Source of the DNA: Nitrososphaerota archaeon
GTDB lineage: Archaea > Thermoproteota > Nitrososphaeria > Nitrososphaerales > UBA57
Assembly (NCBI GenBank): GCA_024860875.1
Contig: JACPSZ010000017.1
Coordinates: forward strand, 1 to 64,000
Direction of reading: 5' to 3'
Length of the DNA stretch: 64,000 nucleotides
Under the pieces are notes generated by a model. That model made no database searches and was not told where the DNA came from. It was given only the letters and a program-made list of their open reading frames with translations. The position numbers and the translations under genes were made by a program. Below are positions 26,459 through 34,869 of the stretch, piece after piece. Each line of letters opens with the position of its first letter. Within the stretch, counting starts at the first letter, position 1.

Positions 26459-26494
26459 GAAACCTTAACTATATTCCGTTCTAATCAAGGTAAA

Positions 26495-27313
26495 ATGCAA
26501 AGCGCTCTGTCTCTAAGGCTTGAGGAGCTTTTGGGCTGGTTCTCGGACAAGGACTCCGTCATCGTAGCCTTTTCAGGAGGTGTGGACAGCACGTTTCTCG
26601 CCAAAGCTGCGTATATTTCGTTAAAGAATAATGCGATTGCGGTTACAGCAGATTCACCAAGTTTACCCAGAGACGAGCTGGAAGAGGCTAAAGAGCTCGC
26701 ATCCAAGATTGGAATAAGGCATCTGATAATCAAGACCAATGAACTTGAAAATCCAGACTATGCGAAAAACCTCCCCGACAGGTGCTACTACTGCAAGAAG
26801 GAGCTCTTTGTCACGCTAAAGCCTTTAGCTGCTGAACTTGGATTTACAACTATCGTTGATGGGACGAATGCTGATGACCTGAAAGGCCATAGGCCTGGAG
26901 CACGTGCAGAAGTTGAAGAGGGGATAAGGAGGCCGCTTGCGGAGCTTGGATTTAACAAAGAAGAAATCAGGGAATTGTCAAGAAGCCTTGGACTTCCTAC
27001 TGCTGACAAGCCTTCTATGGCCTGCTTATCTTCAAGGTTTGCCTATGGAGAGACGATAACGTTGAGCGGTCTGTCGAAAGTGGAAAAGGCGGAGAAGTTT
27101 GTTAGAGCGCTTACGGGCGTCAGGCAGCTCAGAGTCAGGAATCATGGGGAGATTGCAAGAATAGAAGTTGCGAAGGAAGAAATGGGCAAGTTATTCAATG
27201 ATGGAATAATTGCCAAGATTGATGCAGAATTAAAAGCTCTTGGGTTTGCCTATGTGACAATCGATCTTGCGGGATATTCGACGGGAAGCATGAACAAGAG
27301 CATTCGGAAATAG
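26495..27313 (+). CDS. larE: ATP-dependent sacrificial sulfur transferase LarE
   Basis: 272 residues. VIVAFSGGVDSTFLAKAA is the PP-loop, DRCYYCKKELF and SMACLSSRFAYGE give three cysteines. In LarE proteins with three such cysteines these are known to hold a [4Fe-4S] cluster that delivers sulfur catalytically, unlike the single sacrificial cysteine of Lactobacillus LarE. It thiolates the LarB product during nickel-pincer nucleotide synthesis. larB follows after 3 bp; no larC or larA is visible in the window. Confidence 0.9.
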   Translation: MQSALSLRLEELLGWFSDKDSVIVAFSGGVDSTFLAKAAYISLKNNAIAVTADSPSLPRDELEEAKELASKIGIRHLIIKTNELENPDYAKNLPDRCYYCKKELFVTLKPLAAELGFTTIVDGTNADDLKGHRPGARAEVEEGIRRPLAELGFNKEEIRELSRSLGLPTADKPSMACLSSRFAYGETITLSGLSKVEKAEKFVRALTGVRQLRVRNHGEIARIEVAKEEMGKLFNDGIIAKIDAELKALGFAYVTIDLAGYSTGSMNKSIRK

Positions 27314-27316
27314 ATC

Positions 27317-28093
27317 GTGAACATGCAGATCAGGGACATTCTGGAAAAGTTTGCCAAGAAGGAAATCTCTATTTCGGAAGCGGAGAAGCTGCTAAGGCTC
27401 AATGCGATCGAAGAAGTAGAAGACTTGGCGAAGATAGACGTTTCAAGGCAGCTCAGGAAAGGCGTTCCAGAGATAATACTTGCGGAGGGGAAACTGCCTG
27501 AACATACTGCAAAGATAGCCGTCAAGGCTCTGGCCAGAAATGGAAGCGTGATAATCAGCAGAATCAATGATGCAGATGATAAAGCCGTCAGGAAAAATCT
27601 GCCGAAAGGAGTTTCCATAGAAAAAAATGAACTTGCAAGGATAATCGTGTTGAGAAAAGGGACTAAGAGAAAGACAACTAATGGAAAAGTCGGCATAATC
27701 ACTGCTGGAACTTCCGATATGGCTGTTGCGGAGGAAGCTAAGGTTGTCTTGGAGGAGATGGGCTGCAGAGCTTTGTGCACATATGACGTTGGCGTTGCAG
27801 GGATACACAGGCTCTTCCCTTCAATCAAGATGATGATAGAGGAAGATGTCGATGTAATAGTTGCCGTTGCTGGCAGGGAAGGCGCTATGCCTACCATAAT
27901 AGCTGGTCTTGTGGATGTGCCGATAATCGGGGTTCCAACATCAGTAGGCTATGGGTTTGGGGCCAAAGGAATAGCGGCCCTGCAGTCGATGCTGCAGGCG
28001 TGTTCGCTTGGCGTTGCAACTGTGAACATAGATGCTGGTGTCGCTGCTGGAGTCATAGCTGGACTTATTGCAAAGAGAGCGTCAAAGAGTTAG
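27317..28093 (+). CDS. larB: Pyridinium-3,5-bisthiocarboxylate pathway carboxylase LarB
   Basis: 258 residues: an N-terminal LarB-specific part (1-120, VDVSRQLRKGVPEIILAEG in near form) and a C-terminal PurE/AIR-carboxylase-like domain (GIITAGTSDMAVAEEA, VAVAGREGAMPTIIAGL, VPTSVGYGFGAKG). It carboxylates and hydrolyses nicotinate adenine dinucleotide to start nickel-pincer cofactor synthesis. Start GTG at 27317 or ATG at 27323. Confidence 0.93.
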   Translation: MNMQIRDILEKFAKKEISISEAEKLLRLNAIEEVEDLAKIDVSRQLRKGVPEIILAEGKLPEHTAKIAVKALARNGSVIISRINDADDKAVRKNLPKGVSIEKNELARIIVLRKGTKRKTTNGKVGIITAGTSDMAVAEEAKVVLEEMGCRALCTYDVGVAGIHRLFPSIKMMIEEDVDVIVAVAGREGAMPTIIAGLVDVPIIGVPTSVGYGFGAKGIAALQSMLQACSLGVATVNIDAGVAAGVIAGLIAKRASKS

Positions 28094-28100
28094 CCCGTGC

Positions 28101-28155
28101 CCGCCCCTGTGCAAGATTTACGACGGGGTTACAATATAAAGCAACAATAGTAAAG
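28101..28155 (+). repeat. Intergenic hairpin element, copy C (partial)
   Basis: CCGCCCCTGTGCAAG leads to GGGGTTACAATATAAAGC (28125-28142) and AATAGTAAAG, matching copies at 8465-8585 (minus) and 19321-19398 (plus) through the core; the 3' TAGAGTATTCTA hairpin is absent. It lies immediately downstream of larB on the same strand. Confidence 0.65.
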
Positions 28156-28342
28156 TTACTAACAAAACAGGCCCCATGTTAGACTAGACCGGTGACGTAA
28201 TAAAAGTGAACGGCATAAGTGTTGATGAAGGTTTTTGTATTGTTTGTTCATACAGTTTCCAACAAGGGATCTATTAGCTAGGGCCCCTATCGTTTTGACT
28301 AGGACCCCCCGTAGGGGTATAAAAAGCGGATAAACAGAGGTA

Positions 28343-28440
28343 CTGTCAAGCCTTCGGTTGATGGAGCGGGAAACCTGCTTGTCATCAACCCACAACTTTA
28401 CAGAGCCTAAACGGATCTCTCGAAGAGTTATCAGAACCGT
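28343..28440 (+). ncRNA. Candidate structured RNA or rfcS leader
   Basis: A TATA-like box at 28318-28326 predicts a transcript starting near 28345. The sequence then forms an extended hairpin (28356-28390): GGTTGATG pairs with CATCAACC, and inside it AGCGGG pairs with CCTGCT around an AAA loop (one G-U). It does not match SRP, RNase P or tRNA consensus features that I know. End coordinate is a guess. Confidence 0.4.
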
Positions 28441-28497
28441 AGAACCTAAAGGTATTAAAGAACTCCAAGTTTCAGGAGAGCCTCTCTGGGCGATAGC

Positions 28498-29478
28498 GTG
28501 TCAGAAGTTTCGGGCTTGATGTGGGTCGAGAAGTATAGACCGATGAGGCTGCAGGATGTTATTAATCAAAAGGCCATAGTCGAAAGACTCTTCTCTCTTG
28601 TAAAGTCTCCTGCGTCCATGCCTCACTTGCTCTTTGCTGGCCCTCCGGGTACGGGGAAGACTACCTGCGCCCTTGTCCTTGCTAGGACTATTCTTGGGGA
28701 GCCTTGGAGGGATTATACTTTGGAGCTCAACGCTTCTGACGAAAGAGGTATCAACACTGTCAGGGAGAGGGTAAAGACCTTTGCGAGGTATGCTGCTCAG
28801 GACATCGACATTCCGTTCAGGATAATAATTCTTGACGAAGCAGATGAAATGACGAACGATGCCCAGACAGCATTGAGGAGAATCATGGAAGAGACCTCAA
28901 GGTTCACGAGGTTCAATTTAGTTTGCAATTACAGTTCAGGGATCATCGAACCAATACAGAGCAGGTGTGCCGTCTTCAGGTTTTCTAGGTTAGCGGAGAA
29001 AGATGTAGTGTCCTATTTGGGATTGATATGCAAGAAGGAGAAGATCAAGCACGATGAGGAGGCACTGTCAAAGGTCTTCGAATCAACCAATGGGGACCTG
29101 AGGCATGCTATCAACCTCCTTCAAGCATGTTCTATTATTGGCGATGTGACACTTGAAAATGTCGAAAAGACTGCGGGAATCTCCAGCAAAAACAAGGTTG
29201 CTGAAGTCGTGAATTTAGCTTTGAAGGGTGATTTCAAGGAGGCACGCAACAAACTAGTTGTACTGACAGGAGTTTATGGCCTTTCAGAGAGGGACTTTCT
29301 AAAGTACGCTACCGAAGAAGTATTCAAGTTAGCACTTCCGAATACCGATCAGGCTGCAGAAGCCCTTGCAAAGTTCGATTATAGATTAATTGTTGGAGCG
29401 CACCCAGACATTCAACTGGCGGCGTTGCTTGCAGAGCTAGGACGAATAGGGAAGGAAGCTGGCTTTAAGGGCAAGTAA
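28498..29478 (+). CDS. rfcS: Replication factor C small subunit
   Basis: 326 residues, normal length. WVEKYRPMRLQDVINQ, Walker A AGPPGTGKTTCA, Walker B IILDEADEMT and sensor/SRC motif IQSRCAVFRFSRL are complete. It is the AAA+ subunit that loads PCNA with RfcL during replication. GTG start at 28498. The zinc-ribbon ORF downstream follows after 23 bp. Confidence 0.96.
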   Translation: MSEVSGLMWVEKYRPMRLQDVINQKAIVERLFSLVKSPASMPHLLFAGPPGTGKTTCALVLARTILGEPWRDYTLELNASDERGINTVRERVKTFARYAAQDIDIPFRIIILDEADEMTNDAQTALRRIMEETSRFTRFNLVCNYSSGIIEPIQSRCAVFRFSRLAEKDVVSYLGLICKKEKIKHDEEALSKVFESTNGDLRHAINLLQACSIIGDVTLENVEKTAGISSKNKVAEVVNLALKGDFKEARNKLVVLTGVYGLSERDFLKYATEEVFKLALPNTDQAAEALAKFDYRLIVGAHPDIQLAALLAELGRIGKEAGFKGK

Positions 29479-29501
29479 GCTCATTTAGAGTGTTTTGGCA
29501 C

Positions 29502-29669
29502 ATGGGCGAGCTGCGCTTCTGCAACCACTGTCTGCAGAGAGTCGAACATGAAATTCTTGAAGATCCTAACATAACGATGCGGAAGGCAAAAGCGTTCTAC
29601 CAGTGCACGAATTGTGGACGTAAAAGCTGGAAGAGGCACCTCCGCCCCTCTTCAGAAATAAGCTATTAG
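29502..29669 (+). CDS. Small zinc-ribbon protein (55 aa)
   Basis: Too short for the ORF track. ATG then GELRFCNHCLQRVEHEIL and YQCTNCGRKSWKRHLRP: CxxC and CxxC 27 residues apart, with a basic tail, resembling a nucleic-acid-binding zinc ribbon. It sits 23 bp after rfcS on the same strand and may be cotranscribed. Function unknown. Confidence 0.72.
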   Translation: MGELRFCNHCLQRVEHEILEDPNITMRKAKAFYQCTNCGRKSWKRHLRPSSEISY

Positions 29670-29706
29670 GGCAATTTAGAAGAGGTTGAACGTATTTACT
29701 ATGTAG

Positions 29707-30555
29707 TTAGCGGTTGATCCTGACAATTTTCCATTCTATTTGGAGCTTATCCTTGGCGTAAAGCTTCAGGGCCCTTACGAGTACATTCGCTTCGACTCTT
29801 TTACCTCTCTTCACTATGGTTTCCAAGGATTCGCCCGGTTTTACATGGAAGGCCTCCTGCCAGATAATGGGGCCTTCATCGAGCTCCCATGTTGCGAAGT
29901 GAGCTGTACAGCCAATTACCCTAGCACCTCTTTCATATGCTTGAACGTATGCAGAAGCACCCGGAAAAGCGGGCAACAATGAAGGGTGTATGTTGATAAT
30001 TCTGTTCGGATACCTCCATATGAAGTTAGGTGAAAGTATCTTCATATACCTAGCCAAGGCTATGAAATCAATTCTACATTCCTCTAAGAGCTTTAACATT
30101 CGCATCTCTCTCTTTCCCTCCTCCTGATCATTTACGAGATGGAATGGTATCGAGGCCTTCTCAGCGATCTTCATACATTCTGTAGAACTCCCTATCATCA
30201 CAGGTATCTCGACCCGGAGCCGTCCTGAAGCCTGCTCTCTCAAAATAGCTTTAAGACAATGAATCTCTTTGCTGACAAGAACAGCCATTCTCTTAAGAGT
30301 TCCTGATCCTCTTAACCTAGAGCCTATCTCCAGATTGAGTTCTTTTGCAAGACTTTCAAGCCCTCTTTCGAGATATTCTTCAGAAGGCAGTGACTCGAAT
30401 GACGCTTCTAGTTGCATTCCGAAGATGCCCTTGACCACGTTCTGGTTTATCGCTTCTATGTTGCCGCCGTTTTTAAAGATGAACGAGGTTATCGCTGAAA
30501 CTATACCCTCTCTATCTGGGCCTACCACTGTAAGATCTACTAGGGTCTTGTGCAT
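29707..30555 (-). CDS. purU: Formyltetrahydrofolate deformylase PurU (ACT plus formyltransferase-like domain)
   Basis: 282 residues: an N-terminal ACT domain (1-85, VVGPDREGIVSAITSFIFKNGGNIEAINQ) and a GART-type hydrolase domain (about 85-282). FIALARYMKILSPNFI, INIHPSLLPAFPGASAY and GCTAHFATWELDEGPII contain the catalytic Asn/His/Asp region (IHPSLLP, HF, D-G-P). It releases formate from 10-formyl-THF; a formate source for purine synthesis is likely. Monocistronic. Confidence 0.93.
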   Translation of the reverse strand: MHKTLVDLTVVGPDREGIVSAITSFIFKNGGNIEAINQNVVKGIFGMQLEASFESLPSEEYLERGLESLAKELNLEIGSRLRGSGTLKRMAVLVSKEIHCLKAILREQASGRLRVEIPVMIGSSTECMKIAEKASIPFHLVNDQEEGKREMRMLKLLEECRIDFIALARYMKILSPNFIWRYPNRIINIHPSLLPAFPGASAYVQAYERGARVIGCTAHFATWELDEGPIIWQEAFHVKPGESLETIVKRGKRVEANVLVRALKLYAKDKLQIEWKIVRINR

Positions 30556-30599
30556 TCGTCCCGCCCTCGCTGACTGAAGTTCCCCATACTGTGGTTATC

Positions 30600-30700
30600 T
30601 GTTTTGCTATACAGGTTCTGTTGACCTGCTCTGACACAGGTATCATTAGCTAGTCCCCCTATACTAGGGGAGTCACACAGGCGGGGGTTTGTTAGGTAAG
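30600..30700 (-). repeat. Intergenic hairpin element, copy E (5' half only)
   Basis: On the minus strand GCCTGTGTGACTCCCCTAGT is followed by ATAGGGG, giving the perfect stem CCCCTA-TAC-TAGGGG (30656-30670 on the plus strand). The CCTGYRTGACTCC block matches copies A and B. Next comes CTAGCTAATGATACC, which resembles GCCCTAGCTAATAGATCCC on the minus strand near 28270. The TATAAAGC core of A-C is lacking. It is downstream of the DUF309 gene on the same strand. Confidence 0.55.
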
Positions 30701-30831
30701 TGTCTCAGTGTTGTCTGAACGTCAGGACAAGTTAACAGAACCCTAATGCAAGTCTTAACGTCTTGGTCATGAGTATAAGTTAACTGGCCTAGGAAATTGG
30801 TCCAAGAATTCAGTCAGTTTGCCTGATTGTT

Positions 30832-31392
30832 TTAAAGGAGTATTGGCTTCGGAGTTTTTGTCCTGATAATTTCCGCTACTCCTTCTCTAAGCTTCCCCAA
30901 GTCGATTCCTTCGTAGAACCTGTCGTGCCATTTCAGCCTTGATTGATATCTTTGCAGCATCGAGATAGCAACATCTGCTTCGTTCTTCTGGAAGTGAACA
31001 AAAGCTGCACACACAAGAATTATAGCCTGCACAAGAGTTTTCTCGTCGCCCTTCAAGACTCGCCACAAATTCTCCAGAATCTCATGGCATTCCCAGTATC
31101 TTTCATGGTTGAATAGGTGCTTGGCTTCTATGATTGTTTTGGCCTTGTTTGGTACTGTTGAAGGGAGGTCTAATCGTTTTACCGTTAATATCTTTGCAAT
31201 TTTTGAGAATGTATACTGTGCATCATTCAGTTCATCCATATTCTTGGCGAAGAGGTCGAATTCTAATGCCTTGTTTGTAACCCTCAGGTTCCCGACCTTG
31301 CCGTTTTGCACCAACTGCTGTATCTCGCGCTGTTTTTTCATCGAGTCTTTCGGCTTTATTTTGTCATTCTCAAGGCGAATAAGAAATCGCAA
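30832..31392 (-). CDS. DUF309 family protein
   Basis: 186 residues. The C-terminal half has the DUF309 signature: FNHERYWECHEILENLWR, then ILVCAAFVHFQKNEADVAI. The N-terminal 80 residues are an extra domain, unlike the short bacterial members. The helical histidine-containing core has no confirmed activity. Its start abuts the stop of the CDP-alcohol phosphotransferase gene (0-bp gap). Confidence 0.85.
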   Translation of the reverse strand: MRFLIRLENDKIKPKDSMKKQREIQQLVQNGKVGNLRVTNKALEFDLFAKNMDELNDAQYTFSKIAKILTVKRLDLPSTVPNKAKTIIEAKHLFNHERYWECHEILENLWRVLKGDEKTLVQAIILVCAAFVHFQKNEADVAISMLQRYQSRLKWHDRFYEGIDLGKLREGVAEIIRTKTPKPILL

Positions 31393-31959
31393 TCAAATCC
31401 TCCGCACTATGAAGACGACTCTCTGCAGGAAGGTTATCAAAGCTAGAATTAGTACTATTACAACGCCCCAATAAACTAGCCCTACAATGCTAAAGATTAC
31501 GAGTGCAAGTATCCTTTCAGGCCGCTCTCCAACTCCTACTCCACCTAAAGTTAGACCGAGAGATTCTCCTTTTGCTCTGGTATAGCTGACGAGCAAGGAG
31601 AAAGCAAGTGCAAGAATCACCAAATACCCATCAACAGTATTGCTGATTAAGATTCCTGCAAATACTGCAACTTCAGAAACTCTATCAGCTGTTGAATCCA
31701 AAAATGCTCCAGATTTTGTTACCCTGTTCGTTGCCTTTGCAACTGCTCCATCCACAATGTCTAATGCTCCTCCAAGAAGTAGAACCAGACCTGCTAACAG
31801 GAAACCTCCTTCAATGTATCCAGCATAGATTGCCCCAGCTACTGCAGAAACTAACAACCCCAAAAATGTCCAGAAGTTTGGAGGGAGGCCTGTCTTCCCT
31901 AGCCCTTTGCCTACTGACAATACCATAGGCGCAATTGCATTTCTGAGCCTGTCGAGCAA
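31393..31959 (-). CDS. CDP-alcohol phosphatidyltransferase, probably archaetidylinositol phosphate synthase
   Basis: 188 residues, about six helices. DIVDGAVAKATNRVTKSGAF then LDSTADRVSE is the D-x2-D-G-x2-A...G-x3-D-x3-D active site of the family. Length and motif spacing fit the archaeal AIP synthase group, which joins CDP-archaeol to inositol-1-phosphate; substrate choice is inferred. First gene of a two-gene unit with DUF309. Confidence 0.85.
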   Translation of the reverse strand: MLDRLRNAIAPMVLSVGKGLGKTGLPPNFWTFLGLLVSAVAGAIYAGYIEGGFLLAGLVLLLGGALDIVDGAVAKATNRVTKSGAFLDSTADRVSEVAVFAGILISNTVDGYLVILALAFSLLVSYTRAKGESLGLTLGGVGVGERPERILALVIFSIVGLVYWGVVIVLILALITFLQRVVFIVRRI

Positions 31960-32045
31960 CTCTAGCCCTTACTCCCAACCAAATATTATTTAATCAATAG
32001 GGAATTACTGCATAATCGTTCTATGCGTCTTCCAACCCCAAAGCC

Positions 32046-32401
32046 TTGAGGACTGGCCTTAGTTTAGAACTAGCCCCTCAAGTTCTGCTGAATGGTTTAG
32101 CTTGGACTAACGGGATCGTTGTGGATAGTAAAGAGAACGTATTCTTTGCCGATTATTTCACTAGCGTGTACATGCTTCCTGCTGGAGCTAGCACATATTC
32201 GACTGTAGCAACAGAAGGCTCGTCCAAAGTTTTGCTTGTGATAGATAGCGAAGGGAGTCTGTATTATAACGACAATATCGGAGGGTTATCTGGAAGAGTC
32301 CTGTACTTGGACCCATTGCCGTTCCCCAGTTTTGGTTCAGCCCAATTCTATTAGCTCCTGTGATAGCACTTATCTATTTGATCAGGAAGCGTGGTCGCTA
32401 G
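32046..32401 (+). pseudogene. NHL/SMP-30-like fragment with frameshifted C-terminal membrane anchor
   Basis: The ORF-track frame (TTG 32046 to 32354) reads WTNGIVVDSKENVFFADYFT and VLLVIDSEGSLYYNDN, which are beta-propeller (NHL/SMP-30) repeats, but gives only about two blades. In the next frame the sequence continues with SPILLAPVIALIYLIRKRGR and stops at 32401, a typical archaeal C-terminal membrane helix with basic tail. It is best read as a decayed anchored propeller protein with lost N-terminus and one frameshift. Confidence 0.55.
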
Positions 32402-32440
32402 GGTCAAGATCCCAAAAGACGTCGAAATTGGAACTATTGA

Positions 32441-33172
32441 TTGAGCCAGTTTATTAGGCAAAGCGTATGGTCAGTCTTGATGGAAAAGGTGAAGAAGGAA
32501 GGTAAGCGATGGAAGGTCTTTGGGATAATTCTCGCTGTCTGGATTGTAATCACGGGTGGGGGTTATTTTGCCTACGAAACAAGCAGACAACCGAACATAC
32601 AGCCTACGTCTTTTCAGTTCCAGACTGTTAATGATCCAAAAGTCGCACGAGTCGTTAACCAGGGACTAGTTAGAGAGTTCAGTTCGTTCGATTATGCGGC
32701 CCAAGTTCCTGGAAAATACATGCTTGTGTTTACAAACCCTGCTCCGATCCTTTCTTCCAAAACCGTCTCACTGTCTTACGCCGCTGGAGAGCAGAGCAAA
32801 TCGATTAGTATTGAGCTCAAGTTTAGTACTCCAAATCCTGCGTTGATTGAAGTGGATTTGTCCAAAGGTCAAAGACTCCAAGGGAACTTTAGGGTAACTA
32901 GTGTTGGACTCGACATAAATGCAGGTGTTGATTTTGAAATCCTAGGATCTATATGCAGCCAAGCAGTGTCATTCAAGTTCGAACTCGTTAACAGTGGGGA
33001 AGTAGATGGATACGCCACTATAGGACTTCTAGTCGATGGAGTTTCTTCTGAGTGGTCCAACAAATACTTTGTTAAGCAGGGTGAAATACTAGAGGAAAGT
33101 GGGGCCGTTATTTTGGATGATTGTCAGAAACATACGTACAAAATCGTCAACATTGAACAAAGCAAAGCCTGA
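32441..33172 (+). CDS. Hypothetical membrane-anchored extracytoplasmic protein
   Basis: 243 residues from TTG at 32441, or about 230 from ATG at 32480. One membrane helix (about 27-45, FGIILAVWIVITGGGYFAY) follows a basic stretch (KVKKEGKRWK), so the rest faces out. The body (60-243) is beta-rich, with two cysteines (GSICSQ, LDDCQK) that could form a disulfide. No family recognised. Confidence 0.6.
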   Translation: MSQFIRQSVWSVLMEKVKKEGKRWKVFGIILAVWIVITGGGYFAYETSRQPNIQPTSFQFQTVNDPKVARVVNQGLVREFSSFDYAAQVPGKYMLVFTNPAPILSSKTVSLSYAAGEQSKSISIELKFSTPNPALIEVDLSKGQRLQGNFRVTSVGLDINAGVDFEILGSICSQAVSFKFELVNSGEVDGYATIGLLVDGVSSEWSNKYFVKQGEILEESGAVILDDCQKHTYKIVNIEQSKA

Positions 33173-33231
33173 GGTCCCTTGCCAGATTCTTAATAAATAG
33201 GATTTTATCTATTCGAAACAGTGTTGGGCTA

Positions 33232-33843
33232 ATGCCCAAACGCAAATTCCCCCAGGCTCTGGTCTTATTCGCCCCGTCGGCCCCGTTTTTGGTACTCACA
33301 GGTTTCCTTTCAGTATATCTATTTTACCTCGTGTTTACAGGACATCATGAGCTCCTTTCACCTGCCCTAGCTTTTGCTGGGGTGCCCTTGATTGTCATAT
33401 CGATACGTCTTCTCCCATATGACAGATTTGCACCAAAAAGATTCCTCGCTATTCATGCATTGCTGGTCGGTGGATACATGCTCGTGCTGAGCTCTCTTAA
33501 GACTGGGGTTCCGTTCACCTCCGTCACCTCTTTCGAAATGGGCTCATTCGCATTAATTTTCACAGGTTTTTTCCTAGCGAGAAAGGGGGAACCGTATCAG
33601 AATGTTTTGTTTTTCTCGGCAACCAGTACGTTATTTTTCTTCACGGCTGGTATTTTCTTGGCTCATAACGAGGTCCTTTATGTGCCCTCAAACATATCTG
33701 ACGGTCCAAATCTCGTGGTCGTATCTAATTCATTGATTCTTGTGGCTATGATGGACCTGTTGATTTTGGGATTTCAACTATATCTGATTCTATTTGAGAA
33801 CCTTCTGAAACTAAAGAAACCTCAGGAGGGGGAGAATCCATAA
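33232..33843 (+). CDS. Hypothetical six-helix integral membrane protein
   Basis: 203 residues, hydrophobic through most of its length with about six helices and a basic C-terminal tail (KLKKPQEGENP). No catalytic motif seen. It is 59 bp after the previous anchored protein, same strand. Function unknown. Confidence 0.6.
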   Translation: MPKRKFPQALVLFAPSAPFLVLTGFLSVYLFYLVFTGHHELLSPALAFAGVPLIVISIRLLPYDRFAPKRFLAIHALLVGGYMLVLSSLKTGVPFTSVTSFEMGSFALIFTGFFLARKGEPYQNVLFFSATSTLFFFTAGIFLAHNEVLYVPSNISDGPNLVVVSNSLILVAMMDLLILGFQLYLILFENLLKLKKPQEGENP

Positions 33844-33939
33844 GCTGGTTTTAGCATCTGCCTATCAGCCGACGCTAATGTCCTCAAATGCTTATTTTCC
33901 GAGGCATAACTCCGATTCATAAAGAGTGATTTCTGAGCT

Positions 33940-34776
33940 TTGGGCTGGTATCAAGTGGAATTCCTGATAGAAGGGTATCTACTCCCCTTCCTCTTGGGGC
34001 ATCTTCAGGTATCGGAGATCATGCTTTTGGAACATGCCTCTACTGATACCGGGTCAACTGCTGATGGCAAACCAAGACAATATGCCCTAGGATTTGTGGC
34101 TGCTAATGATGGGCATGGGTTTTTCCAGTGTTTCCAGACGGCTACCGCATATTTGGAGTTCTTTCTCTTGATCTCTTCCTTCAGATTGGGACAACCATTC
34201 AAATTCCATACAGGAGCTGGGACTCCTTTGTCTGATCCCACAGCTCTCGGTAGGAGAAAAGTAACCTTCCCAAAATATGAGAAAGTCACTTTTCTGAATG
34301 AAACTCCTGATTCAGAACTTTCAGAACTTAGCAAAGAATTCTGCAAGCCAATATGGGAGGCAAGGGACCTCTTTCTGAAACTTGAGTCTGAGAAAGAATT
34401 GATAATGCAAAGCTCCTTGGGTTTGGCCCTCAGGTACTACGCAGCTGCTTTGCAAGCTGATTCAGAACGCCGACTTAGTGATGTAGTTATTGATTTGACT
34501 ATTGCAGCAGAGGCTCTATTTTCTACGGGAAGCAATTTCACTAGAAACCTTAAGGATCGTCTTTCGAAGTTCATCGAAGAAGATAAAGAGGCAAGGGCTG
34601 AGATTGGGAAAACAATAGGCAACTTCCTGAGAGTCAGAGGATTGATTGCACATGGAAACATGACTAAGATTCCTTTGAAGGACGTGCGGACCTTCAATCT
34701 GTACATTCGCAGGGGTGTCGAAAAGGCGTTGACCATGAAACTCTACACAAAAGAGCAGCTTGTTGCTTCCTCTTGA
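33940..34776 (+). CDS. Hypothetical protein with C-terminal HEPN-like domain
   Basis: 278 residues. The C-terminal half (about 150-270) is helical: LRYYAAALQADSERRLSDVVI, IDLTIAAEALFS, and RVRGLIAHGNMTKI. The last contains R-x4-H (RGLIAH), the HEPN ribonuclease motif, in the context (AAEALF ... R..LIAHG) of ApeA-like HEPN proteins. The N-terminal half is unassigned and the start is uncertain. HEPN proteins often act in defence or toxin-antitoxin systems; no partner MNT gene is seen. Confidence 0.55.
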   Translation: MGWYQVEFLIEGYLLPFLLGHLQVSEIMLLEHASTDTGSTADGKPRQYALGFVAANDGHGFFQCFQTATAYLEFFLLISSFRLGQPFKFHTGAGTPLSDPTALGRRKVTFPKYEKVTFLNETPDSELSELSKEFCKPIWEARDLFLKLESEKELIMQSSLGLALRYYAAALQADSERRLSDVVIDLTIAAEALFSTGSNFTRNLKDRLSKFIEEDKEARAEIGKTIGNFLRVRGLIAHGNMTKIPLKDVRTFNLYIRRGVEKALTMKLYTKEQLVASS

Positions 34777-34869
34777 ATGCACGAATCGCTCCTGTCTAAT
34801 GCCTATTTGTGAATACCAGATCTCTTAGTCAAAAGTCTAACTTTCTTAGGTTGGGGCGAGGTTTATTAG

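Larger units (their letters stand above)
28094..28497. other. 404-bp gene-free region between larB and rfcS
   Basis: Contains intergenic element copy C (28101-28155), a second element-like stretch with ATTAGCTAGGGCCCCTAT (28273-28290) and ACCCC/GGGGT arms near 28304-28318, a TATA-like TATAAAAAG (28318-28326), a strong hairpin (28356-28390) and a second TATA-like TATTAAAG (about 28453) placed about 40 bp before the rfcS GTG. No credible ORF. Confidence 0.6.

Noticed and set aside
28343-28440. tRNA, SRP RNA or RNase P RNA at the rfcS leader
   Set aside because: No T-loop, no SRP helix-8 motif and no RNase P P4 signature could be found.
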